Shown here piece after piece: positions 1 through 12,367 of a stretch of DNA of 64,000 nucleotides. The notes beneath the pieces were generated by a model, which did not search any database, was not told the DNA's origin, and saw only the letters and a program-made list of their open reading frames with translations. Within the stretch, counting starts at the first letter, position 1, and every line of letters begins with the position of its first letter. The stretch covers positions 1 through 64,000 of the forward strand of contig ML976757.1 of assembly GCA_010015655.1 (NCBI GenBank), in the 5' to 3' direction. Source of the stretch: Bimuria novae-zelandiae CBS 107.79. Its lineage: Eukaryota > Ascomycota > Dothideomycetes > Pleosporales > Didymosphaeriaceae. The position numbers and the translations under genes were made by a program.

Positions 1-403
1 AGAGAAGCGGGGGACAGGTATGGCGACCTATCCTACATGCTCGGTGGAAGATCACCGCACACGAACCCGGATGGCTCTAGCCCGGACGGTCCCATTAACC
101 GGTGGAAACCTAACGTAGACATAGTCTACACGACCATCAAGTTTGCACGCAGAACGGGGAGGCTAAATCCGTCATCGGAGAATTAACCGCGCATAGACAT
201 AGTGGTCCTCAGGCAGGAGAATCATAACGGAGTCCACTAGCAGGTCCAACAGGAATGGGCTGAGGAATGAGGTTTTGAGACCAATACAGACAGGGCTAGA
301 TAATAATTAGGCTTAGCTAGAAGTGGGGCTACATAGGGCGAAAACCCCCGCACAGCCAAATGGACATCATCATCATCATCATCATCATCATCAATCAATC
401 AAT
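1..403 (+). mobile_element. LINE (Tad1-like) retrotransposon, 3' end
   Basis: An open frame runs from base 1 to a TAA at 184-186. It encodes a tail with a GDLSYMLGG motif followed by DGP...RWKPN and a final ...RTGRL, which resembles the C-terminus (after the RNase H region) of fungal Tad1-type LINE polyproteins. The frame enters from outside the window, so only the last 61 residues are seen. About 180 bp of non-coding sequence follow, then a simple CAT/CAAT tail at 365-403, the usual kind of 3' end for a fungal LINE. This copy shows little RIP. Assignment to the Tad clade is from remembered motif similarity; that it is the LINE 3' end is fairly secure. Confidence 0.65.
365..403 (+). repeat. 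(CAT)n(CAAT)n simple-repeat tail
   Basis: About nine CAT units are followed by three CAAT units. The position just after the LINE 3' UTR marks it as the retrotransposition tail. A related (CAAT)n tail ends the insertion inside the copia element at 12342-12367. Confidence 0.85.
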
Positions 404-412
404 ACCTATATT

Positions 413-2212
413 ATGCCGCCGCGTAGTCAACGTAAGCGTACAGCTACCTAGCTATTTAACAGGGGTCAAAATCCTTTAAAACGTGCGCGCCAGGCGCCTG
501 CAGCAGCTGCTAAAGGTGCTAAGTCACGGAGAAAAGTATCCAAGAAGGCTCCTCCTCCGGCGGAAGGCAACGCTGTATCTAATCTAGTTAGCCTTAATTA
601 GGATATCGAGCCTCCGTCTGCGCAGCCATTGCCAGCAATTGTATTATCTAGTAATCTACCTAGTGACCTGCCTAGTGACCCGCCCAGCGGATGTATATCT
701 AATCTAATTAGCAACCCTACGCAGGGAGAAACTCAGGAAGATAAGCCAAAATTAGCTACTAGGGTATCCAAAGCAGAGTCGCCGTATGTTACTTGCCGCT
801 GGCAGGCCTTTGTAGGTCCTAAAAAGGAGCTCTATAAGCCAAGATTCGATACAGAGTTTATCCCGGAGCACTACTACGCTAGTTAGCTTTAGATATAGGT
901 AGATAAGGTCGCTTAAGACTTAGCTATAGAAATAACTCTGCTATAAAAAGTAATAATTAGGGACGTTTCTGGCTACGCGTACAGGCAAAAGACCCTAGAA
1001 AGGTAGAAGCTATAATAATTACTTAAGCGTAGAGACGCTACTAGCTTTATTTATATTATAAAGTACGCGTAGCACCTAAGGGAGTCCTTAATTAATATAA
1101 TATATTTTAACTTTAACGCGACGCTTACTACTAAGTCTATAAAGGTAATTAGTCCTATAGGCTAATAACGTAGCAGAGGCTCGTCTAGCTCCCAGGGCCA
1201 GGTTTGACTTACTGCAACACAAAGGCAGCTACAAGAGCTGCTAGAGATCCTTGCTGGCCATGCTGTCGCTAAGGGACCTTTAATAGCTATCCGCGATAAG
1301 TGGAGGTGCCAGGATACCCACTGTGGCAACTACCTATACGTCTGCTGGGTCCAGCGTACGCCTGGCCAGCCTGATCGATTTGAGAACCATTTCCCAGTGA
1401 GCAGTAATATTGTGGCCATGTGGGCGCGCAACATCAGCCTCGAGAGGTGCAGCGTTGACGTGCCAGACGATACTGTACGCCTTGCTCTGCGTACAGCGAG
1501 GGACCTGAAGGCGAAAGAGAAGGCAAAGGAGAAGGCGCAACAGGGCTTAGCGTCTACGTCTGTGTTTACAGCGGATAGCTTTATAAGCGCGATTGCTGCC
1601 AGCGCGCTATCTGTTAGTTAGTTAGCACAAAGTCAGCTACTTGCACGGCAGGCACCTATACCTGTAGCGCCCGCTGTCAGCTCTGCAAGTGCTCCGAGCG
1701 TGCCAGCGCCAGCGTGGAAAGATCTAACATAGAGAGATCTAACGTACGAGAACAACATAGAGCTCTTATATTAGACTTAGCACTTCTTTAACTAGTAAAT
1801 AGATCAGGCAATGGCTGCAGAGGTGCTAAAGATTAGGATAGTATTTAGAAGGGTTATTAAGGCCAGGCGGATTGATCTGAACATGCTAATAGATAGATCT
1901 AATACAGGCATGCCGTACGAGATTTAGAGAGATAATTTTAAGCTACCAATCGCACTGCTTCTACGACTCCGTAAAATGGCATTTCAGTGGCAACTCCAGT
2001 ATCCTGGACTTTCAGAGAGTGATCGAGAGGCATGTAGGGAGCTACAGCGGCAAGATAATGAGCAGAAACAGCAGCTAAGAGCTACTCAGGCAGAGGGCGG
2101 AGAGACGATCGTGTAGAGGTGATCGTGTAGAGGTGATCGAGCAGAGGGCGTAGAGGTGTTATCTTTGACGCGTAGGGCACGGGCCATATCCTATAGATAT
2201 CGCCCGATATAA
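413..2212 (+). pseudogene. unidentified repeat-associated long frame, RIP-damaged
   Basis: One continuous reading frame starts at the ATG at 413, ten bases after the LINE tail, and can be followed for about 570-600 codons. It is broken by many TAG/TAA/TGA codons and has no net frameshift. The N-terminus is basic and rich in Ala, Pro and Lys. The middle (about 1250-1400) has a CQDTHC...YVCWV cluster that could bind zinc. The last third is charged, with a Lys/Glu/Gln-rich helix near 1500-1560 and another near 2030-2100. The stops fall where Gln codons would be expected, as RIP predicts, so this was once a repeated protein-coding sequence. I do not recognise the family; it could be an accessory gene of a transposon. 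Confidence 0.5.
2106..2150 (+). repeat. short tandem repeat at end of unknown frame
   Basis: The unit GATCGTGTAGAGGT occurs twice in tandem, followed by a diverged third copy (GATCGAGCAGAGGG). It lies at the 3' end of the unidentified frame. Confidence 0.7.
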
Positions 2213-2439
2213 TTACCTTGTTCGTATAATCAAACACCAACTTTCTCGCCTTGTCTGCTCACCATACGCCTCACCCTCTACAACTCTACCACCACGCTAG
2301 CTACACTAAAATAAATAACAGTAATCGATTTAGTAGCCTCAGATTACCCTTACACTACTATACAATTACTATATTTATATTATAGCAGGTGCTAGATTTC
2401 TGATCTCTAAAACTAACTCTAACAGAATATATCTAACTA

Positions 2440-3439
2440 TATACTACTAACGATAGTATAAAACCACTCCGGCGAATACTAAATATATACTATTAACTAT
2501 AGTATAATACCTCTATAGCGCCTACTTATAGTACCTAAAGAAGTTACCTGCAGAGCTTCTATAGTATACACTTAATATAGCTTCTTTTAGAAAATACTTA
2601 AATTTATCGTACGCCTTAGCGCCCTAGTAATACCGCCAGATCTAGGTCTTTAACGCCTTAAAGGTCTACTTAATTAGATTTATATTAGGTAAGTAAGGAG
2701 GTAAAAACTCTATAATTACGCTTGCCTCTGCGCATATATTAGCCAGCCTCACTAATTAATAGATAGACGCGTTGTTAAGGACTATTACTAAGCGTTTTCC
2801 TAGCCAAGGACTACAGTGTAGGAGTACTTAATTAGTAACAAAGTCCTCTATTAGCTCCGCAGTAATCGCTCCCTAAAAAATTATATAGGCGAGGTATCTA
2901 TTAACGTCTATAGCTAGTAGTAAGCTCCACCTCTCTAAGCGCTTAGCTAAGTAGCTAACGTAGCAGGCTATATTAACTTTACTCTAACTATACTTTTAAT
3001 CCCTTATACGCTTATTGCAAGCGCTCTTGTTAAGGTAAATAATTTAATTAGGTTAATAAATTTACTAGTAACGCGCTTAAAAGGCTTAATAAAGACCCTT
3101 ATAACGCTTCCTAGCTACCTTTAAGGCTGCCTTCCTACTCTATTACATAGCTTTAAGCTCTCTATCTAGAGTTATAAGAGATACCTTAACGTTGTACTTA
3201 TCGTATAAGAAGTCCTGCATCTTATCTATATAGGATATTAGCTTACTACGTAGTATCTTAAGTAGCGCGTCTCTATGGCATTGCTTAAGCAGAGGTGGCC
3301 TGCCACGACGTATATATCTTAGCCTAATTAGCTTACTAAAGACCTTTAGGTTAAGCCTGTATTTGCGTACTGTTTTTAGGTCGACGCTAAGCTCTCTGTA
3401 GATAGCTTTATTGTTTTTCCTATTGTTAACGCGATCCAT
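2440..3439 (-). pseudogene. Tc1/mariner-type transposase relic (DDE_3)
   Basis: The minus-strand ATG at 3439 opens a frame with an N-terminal helix-turn-helix region (LKTVRKYRLNL, then RRGRPPLLK) typical of Tc1/mariner DNA binding. Downstream the same region reads through many RIP stops into a catalytic core: an AID-V-RYLAYIIF stretch with the first Asp near 2910, then a VLNNASIY block at about 2780 (normally LDNASIH, so the second catalytic Asp appears replaced by Asn), then EFLPPYLPNINLIK near 2690, matching the family block ending in NPIE. The element is inactive because of its stops. I did not find clear terminal inverted repeats, so its ends are uncertain; 2220-2440 and 3440-3630 may hold them. 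Confidence 0.7.
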
Positions 3440-3639
3440 AATAGCCTAGATAAGTAATTACTATAGGCGGTGCCTAGTAGGTCTCCTTAGATCCTGCGGC
3501 ATTGTTTACCTAGGGTGAATATTCCGTGTAATTATTTTATCGCTCACAAAACAGGTGTACGAAAGTGTTGGTGAGGAACCGATTACTAAGTGCTGACAGA
3601 AAAATCCGCCAAAGTGGGGCGGGACGGTATTTCGGAAAC

Positions 3640-4644
3640 GACAATAGTAATAATAGCTAGATAATAGATAACTTAGGATTCGCCTAGCTAGAGCACTTTA
3701 ATTAGTATATAGAGTCTTATACTATAGGCACCTAGTGGCTACTTATTCTAGATAGTTATAGCAGCTATGCTACCCCTTAGTTCTAGGAGTACTATAAGGC
3801 ACACAGGATCGTTAGCCTCTGTATGCCTGCCCACACAAGCCACCTGCTACAGCCTCTAGATATAGGCTGTTTCTCACCTCTAAAGACAGCGTATAGACAT
3901 GAGGTGACTGAGCTGGCCAGACTGTCTATCTATCACGTAGACAAGGAGGAGTTCCTATTAGTGTATCCACGTATACGTAGGACAGTCTTTACAGAGCAGA
4001 ACATCAGGGCTGGCTTTCAAGCTACAGGACTAGTGCCTCCCTATCCAGATAGAGTCCTCTCATGCCTGCCTGCAGTCAGGACACCGTCACCACTACAGAT
4101 AGAGCCAGTCTGGACAGCTGAGACGCCTCATACTACTACTCAGGTGGAGCAACAGGCTCGACTTATCCGTGATCGTCTACAGCGACCGTCTCAGAGCCCT
4201 ACACAGGAGCTACTTAGATAGCTAGTTAAGGGCTGTTAGCTTGCTATAAACTTAGCAACGCTCCTAGCAGAGGAGAATAGGAGACTACGTGCTGCTAATT
4301 AACGCCGTAGACAGAGGCAGGATAGACGCAGGACGTATATTGCCTCAGGAGGCGCTCTACAGGCTGAGGAAGGCCAGAGGCTGGCTGCAGAGGCTGAAAG
4401 GGTGGTCTCGCAGGTGGAGCAGGAGGACCGTACAGGATAACCACGAGCACCACCTACGTGCAGCAATTGTCACGTAATTACAAGGACATAGAAGGACTTA
4501 GTGTAGACAGAGATCCTAGCTATTATATGAATCTATTTATAGAAAATTTGACTATCGCGTTGTTGAGCTATCTTGTAGAAAGCTAGGTCAGTTTTGGTGG
4601 GGTGGCCAGCTTACTGATCTGGCCAGCTTACTGATCCAATACGT
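3640..4644 (+). mobile_element. Fot1/pogo-like element F, 5'-truncated
   Basis: From about 3640 the plus strand reads as the second half of a Fot1/pogo transposase (DDE_1): a LGFAWLEHF-like block, then LLILDS with the catalytic Asp, then CMPAHTSHLLQPLDIGCF, which is diagnostic. A clean open stretch runs from about 3823 to 4219. RIP stops lie in the upstream part, and the N-terminal half is missing. The right end is a terminal repeat at 4596-4644 followed by TA. The left boundary is a sequence break near 3640 next to the Tc1 relic, so a deletion or insertion removed the 5' half. Confidence 0.8.
4596..4644 (-). repeat. terminal inverted repeat of element F (right end)
   Basis: Read on the minus strand it begins ACGTATTGGATCAG, contains the direct pair GATCAGTAAGCTGGCC twice, and ends CACCCCACC. 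A TA dinucleotide follows at 4645-4646. The layout matches the other Fot1-like termini in this window. Confidence 0.75.
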
Positions 4645-4646
4645 TA

Positions 4647-7600
4647 CGGTCGGCCATGTTTTTGCAACGATTATTTTAAAAAGTCCCAGGGGGAACACAC
4701 TTTTTGTCATCACCTTTTGCACTTGGTTGATCACTACTACCTACTTTTAGCACTATTATCCCTGATGGTCGACCATAGCTCCGGCATCTTCAGGACTTGT
4801 GCATCTATGTCCGGCATTCTCCCACGGGATTTCGTCTACATGATGCCATCCGAACAGTCTGTGCGGTGGCTATGGCTATGAGCTATAAACCTCGCGCTAA
4901 AATGCACTAACCCAAAGAGGCAAACAATGGCCGTAATAGGTTAGATCCAGCGATGGAACGTCAATGCAACGCGGCACCACTCCTTCGATCGAAGCCGGCA
5001 CCGACGGAGTCCATGTCGATCTTGGCATCGGACTCATCTCCGCCATGTCTTTGATTTAGCAGTAGCCCTGCGCTTGGTGTTGTGCAGTTGTAACATTACT
5101 TATCAACCCACGATGTCCACGGGTAATTCGAGGTTCGTTATCGCATGATCTATGCGGGTTATGTACAGCTAGAAAGGAGCACTCCATCAAACAGGAAGCA
5201 CTGACCCACTAACAAGAGTTTTCGACCCACATCGCGAACATCGCTCGAGTCGGTGAGGCAGAAAGAGTTGCATGCGGTCCGAATGAAATCAGCCGTACCG
5301 AACGGAGGGAAGACACTCGACTGCGTAAAGTCCATGATCATATGTATCGATGGTAAAAGATAGTGGGTGCTGTACGCGCGTCGGGACTATCCGAACTACA
5401 TTGTCAACTGGTTCTATTTGATAAGCGAAGTGGTGCAATTCCACCAGACGCCCCACAGTTACCTTACCTCCCAGGAAGTTCGGGTGTCTGTCGCCGATGC
5501 TTCCTTTTCCTTGTATCAGACCACCCTGGAGTCTAATTACCCTAGCTACACTAGGCGCCCGAACTTCCTAGGAGGGTGTAGCTACGGACCGAATAGATGC
5601 ACAGAACAAGAGTACCAGCACAAAATTTATGCGCAAGAGAACAATTAAGAATGGCCAGTAAGGCGCACAATACCTATGATACTTATGATCACGAAAAGGG
5701 CACCCTTCACTTCGCGATTGGCCGTATATCTTGGATGGTAGGCGAAGAACGTATGTGTGGATCATGTACGCGTATTTTCAAACATGATCCTACAACAGTT
5801 CTTGTATGATGCTTAAAAAAGATTTTAATTACAGGGCTGCCACAAATGTTGGGACTCGAAGCTTAACGCAAATGGGGAAGGTAGGACCGCATTGGGTAAA
5901 AGCATGCCCTCTACGGCCAGCCAAAATGCCTTTACAAGTCGGATAGACAGTCTCACCGTATTACGCTCCTATATAAAAGTTCCATTCCTGCGTAGCAACT
6001 AAGAGACTAATCACCATACCTGAGAGCGGACACGCTGACATGGTGACCTCGCTTAGACTACGGGCCGTAAAGCCCTTAGAAACAGAGGACAACAAATAGC
6101 CCCAACGAATACGAGACACACGGCTTGTCGATAGACGAAAAGTGGTAGAATGTGCCTTCAGCCCGTCGCCAGAGCCAATCGGAATTCCGAAGCACTCAAA
6201 CAGAAGACACTCTACATGTATTACCATTCGATGATTGGACTTAGCCGACAACAGCTGGAGAACTACAACTCAAACAAATTGAATTGACACCTGGAGAACG
6301 TGAAGGACAACTATTCACCCGCAGCGCATCACTTACTCTAACGAGGACTATCCTTCATTTCCGATTTCAAAGACACAAAATGGAGAATGCTGGCCAATTG
6401 GGGGCCAGTTTGAATTTTCCATGCTGTCGGTATCGGTTAGCCCGGTCAAGTGTACGCAGTGTTATGCATACAACGGATGGTTAACGCCTGGCTGTGGCTT
6501 AGCCTTGCAGAGAGCGACGCGTCTTTGTCTTCACTTCGCTTTCGCATAGCATGGAGATACATCGATGCGTGTTCGCATTCTATACCTCGATAGTAACTCC
6601 AGTACTAGGAATTGTTGATGTCATACTTATGCTCGATGCGATAATCAAGGTTTGGAAATGAAACTCATGATCTGTCGCGAATTGTTTCCCTCCGCACTGT
6701 GCACCATTCATTGACACTCGGTTGGTACCTACGAGTAGTAGCTATCAATTGCAATAGTGTTGTTGAAAAGTGGGCTATGATGCCATCTACGTGTACGGTG
6801 CATTTTCGCGTGGGAACTGTACTCGCCTCTAAAAAGAAATAGTTCCGTAGTCGATTTGCGCTGTGGGGGGCGAAGTACCCGCGGGACCGAAAAGGGCAAA
6901 AGGTTACTAAAACTCTTAGATCCTCGCTTATAAATTAAGGTTACGGGACTGTCCTGCATCGGCGTGAAAATGGGCTGATAACGATCCCTGCTCCCATCGG
7001 AGATTATGTACAGTCATTGGTTGGCTTTGTTAGTTCAGCAACTTGTGCTACAAAGCACGTGATGTGCGGGAGTATAGCCAATTATCAACTGTCGGTTGTC
7101 AAAACCGCTTGGCTCCATAGAGTTAAAAGAAGCGAGTCGTGAAGTGGGATACCCGTTGCTAGTTTTCGAACAGCCACCTGGTCAGCCAGGCTCATCATCA
7201 GATTTAGACTCGTAACGATGTTCGTTGTACTGTGTCTAGGTGGTAATGAGTCAGGTAGGTGGTGGATCGCTTGACCGCAATGCCACCCTTCGTAGGCTGT
7301 TCAATAGGGCTGAAAAGAATCTTCCTTCGGTCGAGAGCCCTGGTCTTCTGGGACAAGTAGCAGAGGATCCTGCAAATCGGAAGGCCCAAGCAGCGTGGAG
7401 CATTGGTAGAACAGAAACATAGCTGACCCGATTCGGCTGCCTTTCATCTCTTTTCTATCTGCTGTGCCATCACCACCACTTTTGAATATCACTTGCTCTT
7501 GCGCTACCAGAAGTATTCATTCTGCTTGTATGATCCGCCCCTAGCTCTTTCCACCACACCAGACCACTCGCAACTACGATACGTGAAGCCGAGCGAACAA

Positions 7601-7703
7601 CACCCCGTGGTGGCCTCGCCTTGACGGTTGCGGAAACAAGAAGTGCCACAGCTGTCGCCAACGTTTCGTGCCGTGGCATTCGCTTCATCAACAGGAGGTA
7701 GCC
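4647..7703. other. about 3 kb without a supported gene
   Basis: Base composition is ordinary here, without the TpA excess of the RIP zones. Only short, mutually overlapping frames are present on both strands, and none shows recognisable motifs, a signal peptide or a convincing spliced extension. It may contain very old repeat debris or regulatory DNA for the gene at 7704. Confidence 0.5.
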
Positions 7704-9352
7704 ATGAGTCCTCATCCTCTGAGTACCCCTACGCAGTACGAATTCATCTCGCATACGGGCGCCAATGATGCATCTGCAAAGCAGAAACTCAAGACTGTCC
7801 GAAGCCATGTCATGAGAAACTATCTCCACCAGCAACAGCAACGATCCGGACAATCGTCCAAATCGGTGACAATCGAACGGCCAAAAAGCAAGCAGCGTGC
7901 TCGGTCTTCTCGGTCTGCCTCGCAAGACACGGATAAGTCGTCCAGTCTGACATTGATGCATGTCCCGCACGATCGAGTCTCACTTGGTTGTATTGAATCC
8001 GGCGACACTGGCTCAGGCGCGACAAGCCCAGGTAAGCCATCCGTCCGGGAATACCAGTACACCAGTTCCGCAAGGCGCTTGTGACAGCGAGAATAACTGA
8101 CAGTATGCTTGTTCACAGGAAAGGAACGACGTTCATCCCTGGGATTCTACTATTCCCCGCAACCGGACGTTCTTTCGTGCTTAGCAAACTTGTATGCTAC
8201 CTGCGTGGCAAGGGATAGACAGGCTGGCTATCCACACCCGAGCCTTGATACGTTGAATGCGAAAGGCGAAACGATGCGAGCCGTTCAGGAGACGTTAGGG
8301 ATGTGCGGAAATGACATCCCGGAGACCGTCTTGTTTGCTATAAGCGTGTTAGCTTTTGCTTGCGCAAGTTAACCAGCATGGTATACCAGTGAGGTACAAA
8401 GCTGACTCCGAAAAGTGTTCAAGTCAAGAATGGAACGAGGCCCTTGGTCATGTAGAAGCCTTGGAACGGCTTATCAATGCAAGGGGAGGAATTCAGTTCC
8501 TTGATTTCGAGCTACAGAAACTGGTAACTTGGTAAGTTAACCGACCTTGCAGCCAACGTCCGAGAGACTCACAGATGCAGCATAGCGTTTCGCGTCGGAG
8601 CTCAGCTATTACTGCCCCCGCAGTTTCCGCTCCCGTTGTATCCCAACCCTATGCCGTTCAATCTTGCTTTCCAAGACGATGCTCAGATACGCGCGTGGCG
8701 AACAGTGAAGCGATTTCCGAAGAATACCTCATTTATGTTCGACGTTGTGGTGCGACTTCACCAGCTTGGCCTCGCGGTGGCTTCGGACTGGATTGATAGA
8801 GTCGACAGTTGTGCTCTCACCAATCTTTACTTCGAAGCTTTGCAATCAGCAATGCTTATACAACTAGAGGAGCCGTGGTCGGAACAGCTCCCAGGTGGGA
8901 TACAAGGCCAGGAAGCCGCCGTTATGTTCAAAGTCTGGGCAGCTGGCCTTCCGATATACGCGTGTGCTGCGCTCCGCCATCTGAGGTCTCGACACCGCGT
9001 CCTGGTTCCGCGTGAATACCACGGTCCGCTCTTCGGTCGGGTACAGACAATACTGGATGGAGATGGAGGTTACCATGCGTGGCCACGGGGAAGAAATCTG
9101 GAACCGGTCCTAGCCACGCTCTTCTATGCTTTAGAAGCCTGCACTTGGGATGATCCCTGGCGGATATGGTGTGTCGACGCTATGCGAAAGATTTTGGATC
9201 TTCTGAAGCTCAAGACTGTCAAAGAATTTAAGAAGACGCTAAACTTCATGCCCATGACGGAGCTCCATCAAGAGATGATGGATATTGTATGGGCGGAATT
9301 AACACACGAGAGTGTGCCAAGAATTTCATCCATGCTTCAGGTATTCGGTTAG
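7704..9352 (+). CDS. fungal-specific transcription-factor-like protein (no zinc cluster)
   Basis: A four-exon model closes in frame: 7704-8031, 8119-8367, 8402-8531 and 8581-9352, giving 492 residues. Introns 1 and 3 have GTAAGC/GTAAGT donors. Intron 2 (8368-8401) would be only 34 nt, so that junction is uncertain; without it there is a TAA at 8370. The N-terminus has FISHTG...KLKTVRSHVMRNYLHQQ, a signature common in Pezizomycotina proteins labelled fungal-specific transcription factor or 'tachykinin family'. The C-terminal half is helical and resembles the regulatory domain of zinc-cluster factors, but no Zn2Cys6 motif is present. A role in nuclear regulation is inferred from family labels only. 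Confidence 0.7.
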
Positions 9353-9593
9353 CAATGAGAGCCTAAGTAGTTGTTAGTCGGACTCTGCATTGCACCAAGA
9401 GAATGGAGATACACGATAGGCATGTTAAGGTCTTAACAATAGCTTTTACACCATGAGCAGGTCTTTTGCTGCGCCAATGTAACAATAAATACCTGAGTGC
9501 AAGCGTGAATTTTTCTCTCGGGTTCCTGCGAAGGGGAGCACGAAACAAATAAAGATGCTTACTCGTAGTGTTGGTGAGCTCTGAGCTCGGCCT

Positions 9594-9700
9594 TGTTGGA
9601 ACTGAAGTTGAGTGTAAGAGTTATCAACTATGTAGGCGGAGAAGCCGCCTATATAGGCTAGCGTGCTCCTTCCGTATGCCGGGAAGCACCTGCTTCAACA
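9594..9700 (-). repeat. copia 3' LTR (107 bp)
   Basis: It begins TGTTGGAACTGAAG and ends CTGCTTCAACA, with a small GC-rich palindrome (GGCGG...CCGCC) in the middle. It is identical to the copy at 16027 and still holds CA dinucleotides, so it is not RIP-mutated. A purine run (GGGAGGA read on the minus strand, about 9703-9709) abuts it and fits the polypurine tract. Confidence 0.92.
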
Positions 9701-11652
9701 GTCCTCCCAGACGGAGGAGCATGAATATAGTATACACAAAGCATAAGCATGCTAGCCTTAGATCTTTAGGTCCTCCGTTAACCGTTGTGGCAGTTAACCT
9801 TGTCCTTAAAACCTTCTTAGTAGACATGCCTATCAGTAAACCTACTAGTTAGATAATAGTTAGCTAGTCTTTATAATACGGTCCCTTAGATCCGTTAGGA
9901 GCGGTAATAGCAGCGCCTTAGTGCAGATATTGGTAAGGTTATCCTTAAAGGCGACATGCTTAACCTTATAGACGCCGTCTAAGTGCTTCTCACGGACGAA
10001 GTGGTAATGTATAGCGATATGCTTCGACCAGGCACTAACCTTAAGGTCTTAGATAAGCGATAGGGCGGCTTAATTATTAACTAGTAGCTTAAAGTGCTAT
10101 GATCCTTAGTTAATGGCGGGTTAACTAGTGGTAGTCAACGTGCCGGTTAGTTCGCTAATAGCGAGACGGGACTAGACAAGGTGGGTAGCAGCGTAGGACG
10201 TGGCTATGTATTCGGCTTCTATCGTAGACTTAGCCACACAGCCTTGCCGCTTGGATAACCAGGCAACGGTGGAGCTATTAACCTTTATCACATAGCCAGA
10301 AAACGATTTCGCGTTGTTGGGGTCCAAACCAAAGGATGCGTCTATATATATAATAATCGTGTTATCCATGCTCGCCGAAAGTCCTTTTAGCGGGGGGGCT
10401 ATCTCAATAGCGCAGCTGTCAACCGTGTCTTATATATAGCAAAGCACCTGGTATACAAGTTAGAGATACTATTTAGACGGGTTGGCATTATAAGAGCCTA
10501 GCATACTAATCGTATATAAAAGGTTAGGTCAAGAGACGACAGCTAAAAAGTTAATAGAACTAATAATAGACTAGAATAGCCTCTAGCGATCTTCGTTAAC
10601 TGGCTTGTTAGACGGCGTCTAATGTGGAAAGCTATTAGGGTTAAGTAAAGTCTTGCGGCCGTTACACTTGTCTATGCTATAGCTCTAGAGTATAGAACGT
10701 GCGTAGGTCCGCTGGTGGAGGCGGACATAGCGGATGTCACTATTATAGTCGCTATAGTCGAACTTGAGACTGAGGAGGATCCTGGGTTGGCCAAGGTCCT
10801 TTATGCGGAAGCGAGCGGCGGTGGCTGTTACAAAGATAGCGATCGCTTTATCTATTCCGGCCATTAGCACGTTGTCGACGTAGACGCCGATCACAATGTC
10901 TTTGGACTTTCCAAAGAAGATATAAGGGTCAAAGGCCGCTAGTGTAAATCCTTACTAGTGGAGCCATGCTCGCAGGACGTTATACCATTCGCGGCCAGAC
11001 TGCTTAAGGCCGTAAAGGGCTTTTAGGAGCTTCAGGATAGAGCCGCTGGGGCAGTTAATGCCTGGCGGGCAGCGCGCATATATAGGCTGCTTTAGCAGGC
11101 TATTAAGGTACGCGGCGTTAAAGTCCATTTACCGCAGCGTCCAGCCCATGTATAGTGCCAGCCATATAATAAGGCGCAGGCTGTCGTAGCGCATGACCGG
11201 CGAGTACGTGTCTTAATAATCGATGCTAGGACGCTAAGAGAATTCTTAGGCGACGAGTCGCGCCTTGCGCTTTACCACCTTACCATATTCGTCCTTCAAA
11301 AACACGACAAACAGCGAGAATTCTATTCCTGGATTATCCATCACAAAGCATCGAAACTTATCTGCTGGCGGTCGCAGCCGTCTCTATAGGCCAAAACGCA
11401 TCCCTCTGCGTTAGATGGTACCTGTAGAGACATGGTTGCGGCCGCGGCAGTCACGAAAGCAAAATTTGCGAGCAGGCTACAAAGCATGACACACCCATTG
11501 ACGGCAGCAACAACCATCTAGCCACGATGCCGCATCGCGAGGCGACGACGGAGCCCAAACCTCGTACAGCCACAACACACAGTTTCCGGTGGGCTTCCCG
11601 ATTAGCCCACCACTCGACATCGTTTGCGACGTCCCGCATCGACGGCCCTTCG

Positions 11653-11862
11653 NNNNNNNNNNNNNNNNNNNNNNNNNNNNNNNNNNNNNNNNNNNNNNNN
11701 NNNNNNNNNNNNNNNNNNNNNNNNNNNNNNNNNNNNNNNNNNNNNNNNNNNNNNNNNNNNNNNNNNNNNNNNNNNNNNNNNNNNNNNNNNNNNNNNNNNN
11801 NNNNNNNNNNNNNNNNNNNNNNNNNNNNNNNNNNNNNNNNNNNNNNNNNNNNNNNNNNNNNN
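11653..11862. other. assembly gap (210 N)
   Basis: A run of unknown bases lies inside the insertion within the copia element. Any frame reported across it is meaningless. Confidence 1.
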
Positions 11863-12341
11863 CCGCCAATGGCAGGTCACAACACAACACACGGCCACAT
11901 AGGAACCTAGTGAGAGGCAGCAAGAAGATGGGAAAAAACAAGTACACAGAACAAATGCAAGCCCTGAGGGTCAAGGGCAGGTACAGCAACATGAAGCCGA
12001 ACACTGGGGGGAGACTGTAGGTACACGGATACGACAAACGAGATCAAGGCCTCTACGACGCCTCAATACAACGGCAACGAAAAAGACTTATTTCACGGCA
12101 CAAAACAGAGACAATACATTGGAAGTCAAAAACATAGACACAGATACGTCACTTCTTGTGACGGTATGTACGTAGCCGTAGATAGAAGCCAGACTACGAG
12201 CGGAGGCGAGGGAACAGCTGGCTGTACTTTTAGTACAGTGAAGTGGGGCGTTTCGATTTCTTTTCGCAGCGCGTCGGCTGTTTGCCAAACCTCTGCATCC
12301 GGGCATAGCTGCGGAGAAATCGCGGCTGCAACCGAGTAGGA

Positions 12342-12367
12342 ATCAATCAATCAATCAATCAATCAAT
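12342..12367 (+). repeat. (CAAT)n tail of the insertion
   Basis: About six CAAT units directly precede the right copy of the 14-bp target duplication. They parallel the tail after the LINE at the start of the window. Confidence 0.85.

Larger units (their letters stand above)
11298..12367 (+). mobile_element. LINE-like insertion inside copia reverse transcriptase
   Basis: The 14-bp sequence CATATTCGTCCTTC occurs at 11284-11297 and again at 12368-12381, and the interrupted copia frame (KKDEY / KDEYGKVV) joins exactly across it. That makes it a target-site duplication. The insert ends with a (CAAT)n tail (12342-12367) next to the right copy, as in target-primed reverse transcription, so its 3' end is to the right. 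It contains the 210-bp gap and no recognised coding domain. It is probably a 5'-truncated LINE or a short element mobilised by one. Confidence 0.75.

Noticed and set aside
7470..7970. Minus-strand frame of 166 codons
   Set aside because: Overlaps the first exon of the regulator-like gene, has no motifs, and the sense frame has a recognised signature.
11477..12037. Long frames on both strands across 11477-12037
   Set aside because: They are kept open only by the 210-N gap, which has no stops.
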